Shown piece after piece: positions 14,884 to 22,131 of a stretch of 37,245 nt of DNA. The notes under the pieces were generated by a model that saw only the letters and a list, made by a program, of their open reading frames with translations, searched no databases and was not told the origin of the DNA. The first letter of the stretch is position 1, and each line of letters starts with the position of its first letter. This DNA is from a virus. The stretch is taken from the IMG/VR virus record IMGVR_UViG_3300042568_001536, positions 1 through 37,245 of that record; one strand, written 5' to 3'. Made by a program: the position numbers and the translations under genes.

Positions 14884-16344
14884 ATGGCAAAGCAGACACT
14901 CGCAGAGGGCATCAATCAGATCAAAGCTCACGGCAATCGTACCATTCTCATGAAGGGGAAAGAGGCCGGGGACCTTGTAGGACACGTTGACGTCATCCCA
15001 CGAGTGGATGTCACCACCATGGCCGACAAGGGAGAGGGCCACCATGCCTACGCCGTCTCTAAGCGAAAAGGCAAACATGGCATCTCACACTATGTTACCC
15101 GTCGCCTGGGCGAATTTAACACACATGACGAGGCCGTAGCGGCTGTTAAGAAGTTTCACAAGATTGAAGAGGGCGTTTCTGTGCCTACGAAGAAGAGCGA
15201 AGGTGACATTATCACTGAAGCTATCGATACTCACCTTCAAGAGCAGATCGGTGACTCAAAGATCACCAAGTTAAACCGAATCATGCAAAAGACCATGAGA
15301 AACAGCATGAAAAACATGCTCAAGGGCGGTCGCGCAAAGGAAGCGGGTAATGAGGAAGAGTTTGATAAGCAATTCAAAAAATTCAAACATAACCTCAGTC
15401 GTTATGCCTCAGTTAGACCTCACCAGGACGCAGAGGAGAAAGCCCAAGACCAGATCGAAAAGGCCAAGCGGGCTGCAAGCCAATACGGCGGCCTGAGTGA
15501 GGCTGCGGAATCCGAGCATGAGCCTTTTCCGTCTAAGGATTTCAAAAAGGTAAAGCTTGGCACTAAGGGTAAGCACACCCTCTCTCACGTGACCCGGCTT
15601 AAGGATAACCACTCCTTCTATCACCTCTCGGACGATTGGAGATCGGACTATCCCGTCCATTACTCCCACACTGACCGAGTCGGATTTGATAACCCCGAGT
15701 TCTTTCCCAAGAAGGTTGTCTCGTGGGCATCTGACCTTGTGAAAAAGCACGCTAAGGGTACCGTCTCCGAAGGTACCGAGTCCCTCATCGAGGAAAACTA
15801 CAAAGCACGGCTTAAAAAGTTAGGCTTTTCGGAACAGATCCCAGCCCAGACAAAAGATGGACTTAGTGGCGTGTACCGATTTGACCATCCCGATTATGAA
15901 ATTGAGGCCAGACCCAAAGCCGATCCAGGCAAAGATTTCAAATACACCATCAAGGATAAGCGCACTGGACGGCGTCACGTTTCTCAACACCTCACGCGAG
16001 TTGAGAAGTTCCTAACCGATAAGGGCGCTCTTAAAGAAGCCTGGTACGGAAACTCCTCTTTTCTCTCACACCCCTCTTATACGACGGGGAAATCAATAGG
16101 TACGGCTGACCCAGGTTCGGCAAGCGGCCTTAGGGATAAGCTCTACAGCGTCCATCAGCGACACAGTGAGATAGCCGATTCACTCGGTCGGGAAATGGAC
16201 AAGCTCGATGGCGCAAAGCCAGGGACGCCCGAGTACACACGATACCATGAGCTTGGGGATAAGAGGTCCCGTCATGCACGCCTCTCCAATAGGGCCTATG
16301 CCGCATTTCGCGGCATCTCCACTGGGCAGAGAGCTAAGAAGTAA
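14884..16344 (+). CDS. putative internal head polyprotein
   Basis: 486 residues with prohead-protease-type sites at regular spacing: LAE|G (8), ITE|A (112, within the tag KKSEGDIITEAID), LSE|A (206), VSE|G (296) and LKE|A (385). Cutting at all would give pieces of about 104, 94, 90, 89 and 101 residues. Piece 1 is related to the proteins at 13240 and 23775; piece 2 is related to residues 20-106 of the protein at 11124; pieces 3-5 are unrecognised, charged small domains. No ribosome site; a late box lies directly in front. I interpret it as a fused set of internal head proteins matured inside the capsid. Confidence 0.65.
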   Translation: MAKQTLAEGINQIKAHGNRTILMKGKEAGDLVGHVDVIPRVDVTTMADKGEGHHAYAVSKRKGKHGISHYVTRRLGEFNTHDEAVAAVKKFHKIEEGVSVPTKKSEGDIITEAIDTHLQEQIGDSKITKLNRIMQKTMRNSMKNMLKGGRAKEAGNEEEFDKQFKKFKHNLSRYASVRPHQDAEEKAQDQIEKAKRAASQYGGLSEAAESEHEPFPSKDFKKVKLGTKGKHTLSHVTRLKDNHSFYHLSDDWRSDYPVHYSHTDRVGFDNPEFFPKKVVSWASDLVKKHAKGTVSEGTESLIEENYKARLKKLGFSEQIPAQTKDGLSGVYRFDHPDYEIEARPKADPGKDFKYTIKDKRTGRRHVSQHLTRVEKFLTDKGALKEAWYGNSSFLSHPSYTTGKSIGTADPGSASGLRDKLYSVHQRHSEIADSLGREMDKLDGAKPGTPEYTRYHELGDKRSRHARLSNRAYAAFRGISTGQRAKK

Positions 16345-16349
16345 CCCCG

Positions 16350-16595
16350 TCACGCATCGGCGAGTAATTCACTATCGGCAAATAGAAAGTCTTTCACCTT
16401 TCGGTAATCCTCACTTGGCATGGAGAGGGCGCTTATGATCTTTAAAAAGTCGTATGCTGCCCTTTCCGTTGGGAGCTCTGGGGCTTCAGTCTTACATGCT
16501 TTAATGTACGCTTGAGCCTCAGTGATAGTGACCCAGGCTACTATCTGAAGGCGCACTGGGATATCGAGCGAGAGCACAAGTCGTTCAACTGTCAT
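16350..16595 (-). CDS. small hypothetical protein
   Basis: 81 residues; AAAAGGAGATATGT precedes the ATG, a strong ribosome site. The N-terminus is beta-rich (MTVERLVLSLDIPVRLQIVA), followed by helices (ITEAQAYIKACKTEAPELPT). It is the last gene of a - strand run that starts from the motif at 17147. It ends 5 nt from the end of the convergent polyprotein gene. No family recognised. Confidence 0.65.
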   Translation of the reverse strand: MTVERLVLSLDIPVRLQIVAWVTITEAQAYIKACKTEAPELPTERAAYDFLKIISALSMPSEDYRKVKDFLFADSELLADA

Positions 16596-16613
16596 ACATA
16601 TCTCCTTTTGTTG

Positions 16614-17108
16614 TTATCCCTCTACCGGAGCAAAGCCCCTAGCTGAAAGCTCCCGTATGAATCTCCCTTCAGGGCTCTCCGGTTGAACTGGAGTCGAGTC
16701 ACTTGGGATTCGTGCATAGGACACACCGTCCGTAAGCAGTACGCCCGTGTCGGCGTTACGGTAATCGGGAGTCTTCCATTGGCGATGGTAGGAGAGGTTC
16801 GCCTGGCCCTTATCGGACGAGATCCTGTTCTGGAGCTTCCATTGGTAGCCCTGCTCAAGCATCTCCTTTTGGCGCTCCTCGTGGGACTTTAAGGCCTCCG
16901 CTTCAGCCTTAATGGCACGGGCCGACTTGGGCTTTCCTGACCTGGACAAAAGCACACTTGCGCAGTCGACCCCTACGCGAGTAACTTCCAGGAGCGACTC
17001 CCCATCTTTGAACACTTCAAGAGCGACCGTGCGCTTAAGGCCCTTGCGCCCACAGCAATCGCACTCTGTCTGGTCGTCGCTGATACCTCGGATTTTGTAC
17101 TGGTACAT
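16614..17108 (-). CDS. zinc-ribbon protein
   Basis: 164 residues. The N-terminal CDCCGRKGLKRTVALEVF and then RVGVDCA resemble a widespread small family (CxxCG...L..TV.L......GxDCA) found in phages and bacteria, probably binding zinc. A charged helix with a Lys/Glu-rich stretch follows. The ribosome site is AAGGAGC. It is the first gene behind an early-type motif (17147-17160). Likely an early accessory protein; exact role unknown. Confidence 0.65.
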   Translation of the reverse strand: MYQYKIRGISDDQTECDCCGRKGLKRTVALEVFKDGESLLEVTRVGVDCASVLLSRSGKPKSARAIKAEAEALKSHEERQKEMLEQGYQWKLQNRISSDKGQANLSYHRQWKTPDYRNADTGVLLTDGVSYARIPSDSTPVQPESPEGRFIRELSARGFAPVEG

Positions 17109-17146
17109 AGTGCTCCTTATCCTTTGCCCTTGTAAGAATAAGTATC

Positions 17147-17160
17147 GTCAGCCTTCAAAC
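17147..17160 (-). promoter_or_regulatory. early-type motif GTTTGAAGGCTGAC
   Basis: About 40 nt upstream of the zinc-ribbon gene. On the same strand ATTCCCCTATT lies about 10 nt further upstream, an arrangement repeated at 21936-21960. Confidence 0.55.
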
Positions 17161-17199
17161 ATAGCTGAATAGGGGAATCTTGGAATTTTTCAACTTTCT

Positions 17200-17487
17200 T
17201 TACCGGTGAGTCGGAAAGTCGATCTTAAACCCATGGGTATTCCCTAAGTCGTATATCCACCTATGCCCGTTACAGGCGGGGTCGGTGACCGTCGAAGGGT
17301 AGTCAGTGGCAAAGGCGACAAGGGCATTTATGAAGTTGAGAGCAGCCACTTTGCTCCTAAACTGAAAAGCCTTCCCTGCACTCGGGGTCCTATCCAGTTC
17401 CCGGTATTTCACGTGGTCGATTCGCCCAGCGTGCTTAGCGTCAAGGAAGAGGGTGCTATTAACGTGAACGTTTATGTACTTACTCAT
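17200..17487 (-). CDS. small hypothetical protein
   Basis: 95 residues starting MSKYINVHVNSTLF. I chose the ATG at 17487 because AAGGGAG is 6 nt upstream; the ATG at 17493 is too close to it. Mixed alpha/beta sequence with AFQFRSKVAALNFINALVAF and a C-terminal HGFKIDFPTHR. It lies 12 nt after the gene at 17500-18036, in the same operon. No family recognised. Confidence 0.65.
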   Translation of the reverse strand: MSKYINVHVNSTLFLDAKHAGRIDHVKYRELDRTPSAGKAFQFRSKVAALNFINALVAFATDYPSTVTDPACNGHRWIYDLGNTHGFKIDFPTHR

Positions 17488-17499
17488 ATTCATCTCCCT

Positions 17500-18036
17500 T
17501 TAGGCTAATACACACTTTGAAAGAAGGTTTAGGCCTTCGCGGCGCTGGTATGATTCATAGGTAACCAGGTGCTCCTTGCGGTCTGCCGTTGTGACCCGGA
17601 CAGTGTTGGAATCAACGCCTTCGGCACAGACAATCAGATCCGGGGAGCGCTCAGCCCTAAGCCTCTGGTCTTCTTTAGAGACAAGCCACTGAGCGTAGAG
17701 GGAGGCTTCCGGGGAGAACCCACGCTCGATGAGATAGTCGGGGTACCAGCGCGAGAGGGTCTTAAAGACCTTTTCGTCGGTGACCTCCTGGAAGTTCGTG
17801 TAGAGGACACGAGTGTAGGGGAGTTCAAATTCGACGATTGCAGCGGCGCAATCTTCCTCGAAGGCATAGTAGCCGCCCCAGACCTCGGCTCGTTTAAGGG
17901 CACTTGGGGTAAGGTGCTTTTCAGCGTAGCCCTTACTAACCAAGAACCCACCGTGCCCGGCGGTCGTATGGAAGGTGAGCCCACGAGCGAACTGAGTTGA
18001 ATTTTGTGATTTGCCCCAAGGAGTGTTCGTTGCCAT
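17500..18036 (-). CDS. DUF7007-like protein
   Basis: 178 residues; AGAGG is present upstream. The opening TPWGKSQNSTQFARGLTFHT with AGHGGFLVS resembles the DUF7007 domain (TPWG.aQ...G......s.HGG...S). The middle has YYAFEEDCAAAIVEFELPY. The C-terminus SNTVRVTTADRKEHLVTYES is beta-rich. It is found in plasmids and phages near anti-defence genes, but the function is not known to me. Second gene of the - strand operon 17200-18342. Confidence 0.6.
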   Translation of the reverse strand: MATNTPWGKSQNSTQFARGLTFHTTAGHGGFLVSKGYAEKHLTPSALKRAEVWGGYYAFEEDCAAAIVEFELPYTRVLYTNFQEVTDEKVFKTLSRWYPDYLIERGFSPEASLYAQWLVSKEDQRLRAERSPDLIVCAEGVDSNTVRVTTADRKEHLVTYESYQRREGLNLLSKCVLA

Positions 18037-18072
18037 GGTGTACCTCTTAAAAGCTAGACGTGAGAAAGGGGG

Positions 18073-18342
18073 TTAGTGGCCAATAAGGACAAATTCGCGA
18101 ATCCGATAGTGAGACCCAAAGCGCTCCTTTGCGGCCCCTTCGACCTCTGAGATGAAGGCCTTAAGGCGCTTGCAGCGGATGGTTTGAATCTTGTCCATGC
18201 CGCGTTTAAGGTTAATCACGTAGCCATAGTCGCCTAGGTAGGTAGCGGTCTCTTTAAAGCTCGTTTCGTTTGAGTGTACGGTTGCAAGCTCAAGGAAGAG
18301 CTTCCCAGTCTGTGTCGCTCGTGCGTAAACTTGCTTTGCCAT
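18073..18342 (-). CDS. small hypothetical protein
   Basis: 89 residues starting MAKQVYARATQTGKLFLELA; GCGAGG lies upstream. Charged and mixed alpha/beta, ending REFVLIGH. First gene after the early-type motif at 18381-18394, so presumably made early with the two following genes. No family recognised. Confidence 0.65.
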   Translation of the reverse strand: MAKQVYARATQTGKLFLELATVHSNETSFKETATYLGDYGYVINLKRGMDKIQTIRCKRLKAFISEVEGAAKERFGSHYRIREFVLIGH

Positions 18343-18380
18343 AGTGAACCTCGCTATAAACTGCTTACATAGAGCCTATC

Positions 18381-18394
18381 GTCCGCCTTCAAAC
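18381..18394 (-). promoter_or_regulatory. early-type motif GTTTGAAGGCGGAC
   Basis: Upstream of the operon 18342-17200; TATGTA 13 nt further down may be the -10 element. Confidence 0.55.
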
Positions 18395-18468
18395 ATAGCT
18401 TAACAGCTTAGACACTACTTTTCTACAAAAGTTGACCTTTCCCCTCACATTCCCAGTATTTCGTAGGT

Positions 18469-18476
18469 GATAAATA
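18469..18476 (+). promoter_or_regulatory. late promoter variant GATAAATA
   Basis: Same sequence form as the boxes at 22598 and 23760. No ORF follows; the predicted start at 18482 coincides with the 5' end of a closed RNA structure. Confidence 0.6.
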
Positions 18477-18481
18477 CCTGC

Positions 18482-18572
18482 AGTCAGCCGCTAGGGGGTG
18501 TTTTTACCGTTTCCTGCCACGCACTCCACCTCGAAGCAGAACGGTGTCAGAGGGGAGGGCGGCTGGCTTTTT
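18482..18572 (+). ncRNA. candidate late small RNA, about 91 nt
   Basis: AGTCAGCCGC (18482-18491), starting exactly at the predicted late start, pairs over 10 bp (one G-U) with GCGGCTGGCT (18559-18568), which runs into a U tract (TTTTTC). Inside, ACCGTT and CTGC pair with GCAG and AACGGT to form a second long hairpin with an 18-nt loop. No ORF fits the stretch 18343-18644. The form (closed stem, U tract, own promoter) is that of a discrete structured RNA; its target or packaging role is unknown. Confidence 0.5.
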
Positions 18573-18630
18573 CGTTACTCCGTCTTGTAAAACCTTAGTA
18601 CTCAGCCGACCCAGTACTCTTTCCGCCGGT

Positions 18631-18638
18631 CATAAATA
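18631..18638 (+). promoter_or_regulatory. late promoter variant CATAAATA
   Basis: Six nt before ATG 18645; predicted leader 1 nt. Confidence 0.7.
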
Positions 18639-18644
18639 TGGCTC

Positions 18645-19100
18645 ATGGGAAAAGACCATGACCTATTAGCGGAAGCCATATCGACGTTTACAGAGGCTAC
18701 CTCTCCCAAATCCCGCTTTGAGCTTGTCCCATACGACTCGCTTAAGTACCGCGATGACGAGGATGACTACCTGTATCACGCAACAAGTGAACCGGCGGCA
18801 AAGGCCATAGTGCAACATGGGCTAAAGCCGGGCGGAACTGGCACAAAGTCCATGTTTACTGCTGGGGCGTATCCGGCTCATTCCAAGGGAAGAGCATTTC
18901 TCTCTAGTCGCTCCTCGGCGAAGGCCTGGGCCGATAAGGTCGAAGACCACCTGTTTCACTCTCACGATGACCCTCCACCGGTAGCAGTGGTGAGGATTCA
19001 CAAAAGCCACGTTCCGGATATTGAAAAAGACGAAGAGGGGTCCAAGGACGTAGGGCATAGCTTCTTTGTAAAGAGGCACGTACCCGCTCGGGAAGATTAG
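18645..19100 (+). CDS. putative packaged ADP-ribosyltransferase-like protein
   Basis: 151 residues. The tag DHDLLAEAISTFTEA has sites LLAE|A and FTE|A. The body has YLYHATSEPAAKAIVQHGLKP (H45), then KGRAFLSSRSSAKAWADKV, the layout of KptA/PARP-like ADP-ribosyltransferase folds: a Tyr/His start strand, the helix before GL.P, and a later strand with FLS. I do not see a clear final catalytic Glu/Tyr, so activity is open. No ribosome site; late box directly in front. If packaged it would reach the host with the DNA, as T4 Alt does. Confidence 0.55.
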   Translation: MGKDHDLLAEAISTFTEATSPKSRFELVPYDSLKYRDDEDDYLYHATSEPAAKAIVQHGLKPGGTGTKSMFTAGAYPAHSKGRAFLSSRSSAKAWADKVEDHLFHSHDDPPPVAVVRIHKSHVPDIEKDEEGSKDVGHSFFVKRHVPARED

Positions 19101-19110
19101 AAATCTTCCT

Positions 19111-19118
19111 CATAAATA
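19111..19118 (+). promoter_or_regulatory. late promoter variant CATAAATA
   Basis: 25 nt before ATG 19144, so this gene would have a leader of about 20 nt. Confidence 0.6.
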
Positions 19119-19143
19119 CACTCGTCTAAGTAGATTAGAGTGT

Positions 19144-19752
19144 ATGTCAGACTTGGTAAAAAGAGCCCGTCAGTTTGCTATCGAGCGTCACGGGGAACAA
19201 AAGAGAAAGTACACCGGGGAACCCTACTGGCATCACCTACGGGACGTTGCTGCAATGTCCATGGCGGATACTCCACAGGAAACTGAGCACGCCAAGGCCG
19301 TAGCATGGCTCCATGATACCTTAGAAGACACCCCTACGACCTATGATGAGATTCATCATCATTTCGGGAAGCGAGTTGCGGACGATGTTGAAACCTTAAC
19401 GGACAGGGGTAAGCCTGGGGTAGATGGAAATAGGGCAACGCGGAAAGCCGCCTATAATGACAAGATAAAGTCTGGGAGTCACATCGCTCATACAGTGAAA
19501 GCTGCGGACCTTATCTCGAACAGTCATTCTATTGCAAAGCACGACCCTAAGTTCTCTAAGACGTATTTCAAAGAGAAAGGGGAGACGTTGCAAATTCTTG
19601 ATAAAGCTCATCCAAAGCTTTTAGGCGCAGCTAAGAATCTTTTAAATAAGATAAACGCTCGCTCGGGCAATGTTAACGAGAGCCTCACCATAGACAGCGT
19701 GTCGGAACAGGACATCATCGCTGAAGGCATCGGGATATATTTCCCCAAATAA
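19144..19752 (+). CDS. SpoT/MESH1-type HD hydrolase with C-terminal tag
   Basis: 202 residues. H31 in WHHLRDVAAM, H57-D58 in AWLHDTLEDTPTTYDEI and D122 in VKAADLISNS reproduce the metal and catalytic ladder of ppGpp hydrolases (HP/HxxxVA, HDxxED, ADxxxN). Full-length MESH1-type enzymes are about 180 residues, so the domain is complete. The final 16 residues, SEQDIIAEGIGIYFPK, are the capsid tag of the other cargo proteins, here placed at the C-terminus with site IIAE|G. It probably hydrolyses (p)ppGpp or a related nucleotide, relieving the stringent response at infection. Confidence 0.75.
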   Translation: MSDLVKRARQFAIERHGEQKRKYTGEPYWHHLRDVAAMSMADTPQETEHAKAVAWLHDTLEDTPTTYDEIHHHFGKRVADDVETLTDRGKPGVDGNRATRKAAYNDKIKSGSHIAHTVKAADLISNSHSIAKHDPKFSKTYFKEKGETLQILDKAHPKLLGAAKNLLNKINARSGNVNESLTIDSVSEQDIIAEGIGIYFPK

Positions 19753-19763
19753 TTTACTCGATA

Positions 19764-19777
19764 GGGGAATGTTCCCC
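19764..19777. promoter_or_regulatory. palindrome GGGGAATGTTCCCC
   Basis: Perfect 6+6 palindrome around TG, preceded by ATA. The half-site ATAGGGGAAT recurs near 9574, 9660 and 17170, which suggests an operator for a dimeric regulator. It lies 56 nt before the next gene. Confidence 0.45.
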
Positions 19778-19833
19778 GATTGTTCACATTTCATACTCTA
19801 CCCTCGGGCGATTTACCTTTATGAGGATTGGAG

Positions 19834-20064
19834 ATGAAGACTGGCGTACCATCGGCAGAGACTGTTCATGATGTACTGACTGACATCACCGAATCAATTA
19901 AATCGATTGTGGCTAAGGGTGGGGCACTCAAAGGTCACTCCCTAGTGGTCGGAGCAGAGGACGCCAAGGTCCTAAGCCACGTTCTCACTTATTTGAGAGA
20001 GGACTGGGACAGTTTTAATGAGTTTTCAAAGAGTGAAGCCTTGCGTCAGTTAGCAAAGGGGTAA
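19834..20064 (+). CDS. small hypothetical protein
   Basis: 76 residues starting MKTGVPSAETVHDVLTDITE. GAGGA is 6 nt upstream of this ATG; a TTG at 19828 is less likely. Mostly helical with a central SLVVGAEDAKVLSHVLTYL. The operator-like palindrome at 19764 lies upstream. The next middle promoter box overlaps its stop codon. No family recognised. Confidence 0.6.
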   Translation: MKTGVPSAETVHDVLTDITESIKSIVAKGGALKGHSLVVGAEDAKVLSHVLTYLREDWDSFNEFSKSEALRQLAKG

Positions 20065-20094
20065 TGCTCGACGGGTCACTATCTCAGGTACACT
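20060..20094 (+). promoter_or_regulatory. putative middle promoter (GGTAATGCTC-N19-TACACT)
   Basis: Box at 20060-20069, TACACT at 20089-20094; predicted start about 20101, giving a 35-nt leader to the gene at 20136. Confidence 0.65.
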
Positions 20095-20135
20095 CACTCA
20101 CATAGGACCTTATTCCCAAGGCCATGTGAGGGTGT

Positions 20136-20333
20136 ATGAACTGGAACAAATTCGATAAAGATGACCGGGCTACGCACCCCACCGAAGGGGGCACTTACCT
20201 TGTAGCCTTTGGGGAGAACTTTCAGATCGTGTGCTTTGTGGGGGGAGCTTTTAAGTACTCAGCCCTTGGGTCTGAGCTCTCATGGGTCGATTTCTGGATG
20301 GAGTTACCTAGTCCTCCGGCTGTTCAGGAATAG
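20136..20333 (+). CDS. DUF551-like small protein
   Basis: 65 residues; GAGGG lies upstream. GGTYLVAFGENFQIVCFVGG ends in VDFWMELPSPP, the DUF551-type layout also seen at 9673 and 10005. Function unknown. Expressed from the middle-type promoter at 20060 and followed by a late promoter for the next gene. Confidence 0.65.
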   Translation: MNWNKFDKDDRATHPTEGGTYLVAFGENFQIVCFVGGAFKYSALGSELSWVDFWMELPSPPAVQE

Positions 20334-20349
20334 ATGAGAATCGGCTCTC

Positions 20350-20357
20350 TATAAATA
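20350..20357 (+). promoter_or_regulatory. late promoter TATAAATA
   Basis: Seven nt before a GTG start at 20365; predicted leader 2 nt. Confidence 0.85.
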
Positions 20358-20364
20358 GCCCTCT

Positions 20365-20883
20365 GTGGCTAAGAAGAGAACCGAAACTGACATTATCGCC
20401 GAGGCGATCCGGTCATTCCTTAACGAAAAGGAGTACCGAGGGGAGCATACCGCACCTGACTCTACCGATGGCTCACCCCTGCACGATGTTACGGCTAAGG
20501 GCACATACCCGGATGATTTCTACTCCCATAAAGGCTTTAGGTACTATTCAGATTACGGAAATGGGTATGACTCAAAGTCTCATTTTAAAGTGACTACTAT
20601 GAGACATAAGCCAGACGACAAGGTGTGGATTCACCGGGCTATCCCGACAGACGTCTATAAAAACGCTTTCAAGGAAGCTAAGAAGAGCGGCAAGTCTCCC
20701 CTCCATCACATGATTCAAAAGGGAGATTGGGTCACTATTTCGAAAGAGTACGCACACGACCATGGGGAAGGCGCTCTAAACGGAGATTACAAAGTCGCCA
20801 GTATGAGAGTTCCAGCGAAGCACGTTTTCACGAACGGGGACTCCATTCACGAGTGGGGGTATGACCCAAAGGATGAGGACTGA
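20365..20883 (+). CDS. putative packaged ADP-ribosyltransferase
   Basis: 172 residues from GTG. The tag KKRTETDIIAEAIRSFLNE has site IIAE|A. The enzyme part has R91 (VWIHRAIP), an STS-like strand with S126 (KGDWVTISKEYAHDHG) and E163 in NGDSIHEWGYDP. This R-S-E arrangement, with GDWVT.S.EYA..HG and NGDSI.EWGYD, is familiar from phage-associated ADP-ribosyltransferase domains. It would modify host proteins or RNA on injection, like T4 Alt. No ribosome site; late promoter directly in front. The next gene follows after 5 nt. Confidence 0.7.
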   Translation: MAKKRTETDIIAEAIRSFLNEKEYRGEHTAPDSTDGSPLHDVTAKGTYPDDFYSHKGFRYYSDYGNGYDSKSHFKVTTMRHKPDDKVWIHRAIPTDVYKNAFKEAKKSGKSPLHHMIQKGDWVTISKEYAHDHGEGALNGDYKVASMRVPAKHVFTNGDSIHEWGYDPKDED

Positions 20884-20888
20884 TTGTC

Positions 20889-21146
20889 ATGAGTAGACAC
20901 TGGAAAGAGCACAAGTACACAAGCGCCGAAAACCTTTGGTTTTGGGTCGATGAGACATCGACTAGGCTAGACGACAAGCTTACCGAGGACACATCTAAGA
21001 CAGGCGAGTTCTACAAGGCGTTCCTGGCGGGGCAGAAAGAGCTTCTTGAAAAGCTTTGCGATTACCTGCACGAAAATGAAACAACCTTGCGCGACATATT
21101 AGAAGTACGCGGGGTGCATACCATAAAGCTAGACGACGAAGAGTAA
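20889..21146 (+). CDS. small hypothetical protein
   Basis: 85 residues; GAGGAC is upstream, at the end of the previous gene. Acidic and helical (TSAENLWFWVDETSTRLDDK, ELLEKLCDYLHENETTLRDI). Because it follows the ADP-ribosyltransferase gene by 5 nt it could be an immunity or partner protein, but this rests on position only. It has no capsid tag. Confidence 0.6.
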   Translation: MSRHWKEHKYTSAENLWFWVDETSTRLDDKLTEDTSKTGEFYKAFLAGQKELLEKLCDYLHENETTLRDILEVRGVHTIKLDDEE

Positions 21147-21171
21147 AAAGGGCGCTCGGCGGATTTCTCGC

Positions 21172-21918
21172 CTACTCCCGTTTCAGGCTAAACTGAGCCC
21201 GTGTGATAGCGGTCTGTTTCTTACCTTGGTACTCATAGTGCTCCTTGACGGTAGCGAGGCCGGTTACAACATCACCCGCCTGGAGGGCTGAGCAGCCGGA
21301 AGCCTTCCATGTCACGCGGTTTCCTGCGCTGTCCTTAAAGGCAATAAAGGTACTACAAAAGCGGCCCTCAGACAGCTTGGTAAAAGTCACCGTGAGGGTA
21401 AACTCTCGGCGTTCCCCGACTGTCCCGAGGTGAGCGCTTGGAAGCTCATTTGCAATCTGATCAATCTTACGCTGTCCCGCAGCTATCTGGGCTGCAGTCA
21501 GGGTACCTTTTCGGTCAAACTGCTCAACAAGCGAAGTGGCAAAGGAGTCCGTGTGAGAGCGTAAGTTCTCAATAAGCCCTGGGTTCTGAGCTGTGAATTG
21601 CGCTTTAGTCTCCTCCAGTGCAGCTACCTTTGCGGCTCTCTCTGCCTGACGCTTTGCCTCTTTAGCGGCTTGGCGCTTTTGCTTAGAGGCTTGCAAACGC
21701 GAAAGTGCTTCGCTGGTGAAAATCCTAGCGGTAATCTTGACGCGGCCTGCTGTATTGCATTTCAAACATTTCCCCTCCCATGCGATAGACGGGTATCTAC
21801 CGCTTCCATTACAGCGGGGGCATGTATCGATGTACGAGATGGTAGCCGTCGCAGCGTCACCCGTCGGGGCCTGTCCCTCGTAGCTTCTTCCGTCAGCAAA
21901 AAACCATTGTGTCGTCAT
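21172..21918 (-). CDS. DnaJ-type zinc-finger and coiled-coil protein
   Basis: 248 residues. Residues 33-58 have two CxxC(x)G units (CPRCNGSGRYP, then KCLKCNTAGRV) like the DnaJ zinc-binding region. A long Ala/Lys/Arg/Gln helix (about 75-105) follows, then a beta-rich C-terminal domain (EFTLTVTFTKLSEGRFCSTF) seen in similar phage and bacterial proteins. TATACT lies 8-13 nt before the ATG and there is no ribosome site, so the mRNA is probably leaderless. The early-type motif at 21936 precedes it. Confidence 0.65.
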   Translation of the reverse strand: MTTQWFFADGRSYEGQAPTGDAATATISYIDTCPRCNGSGRYPSIAWEGKCLKCNTAGRVKITARIFTSEALSRLQASKQKRQAAKEAKRQAERAAKVAALEETKAQFTAQNPGLIENLRSHTDSFATSLVEQFDRKGTLTAAQIAAGQRKIDQIANELPSAHLGTVGERREFTLTVTFTKLSEGRFCSTFIAFKDSAGNRVTWKASGCSALQAGDVVTGLATVKEHYEYQGKKQTAITRAQFSLKRE

Positions 21919-21935
21919 AACGTCAAGTATACGCA

Positions 21936-21949
21936 GTCCGCCTTCAAAC
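21936..21949 (-). promoter_or_regulatory. early-type motif GTTTGAAGGCGGAC with TATACT
   Basis: TATACT at 21931-21926 is a good -10 element and puts the start at 21919, next to the ATG (21918). Confidence 0.6.
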
Positions 21950-22041
21950 TATCAATAAGGGAAACCTGGAATTGTATACGTTTCGAAGTGACTCTAACGA
22001 AAAAGTTTGATCGTCAAACATTACCTTTCAATGACTTAGCG

Positions 22042-22055
22042 ATCAGCCTTCAAAC
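22042..22055 (-). promoter_or_regulatory. early-type motif GTTTGAAGGCTGAT
   Basis: A second copy about 100 bp upstream of the previous one, possibly a tandem promoter for the same - strand gene. Confidence 0.4.
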
Positions 22056-22131
22056 AATATGCGCAAACGCCGTTGATTTCAAATGTTGGGGTGCCCTACC
22101 ATAGGTCTACCGGCTCATTTAAGGGGGAAAT

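Noticed and set aside
21598-22104. 168-residue reading frame on +
   Set aside because: Lies opposite the zinc-finger/coiled-coil gene and its promoter region; cysteine- and leucine-rich composition typical of an antisense shadow, with no start signal.
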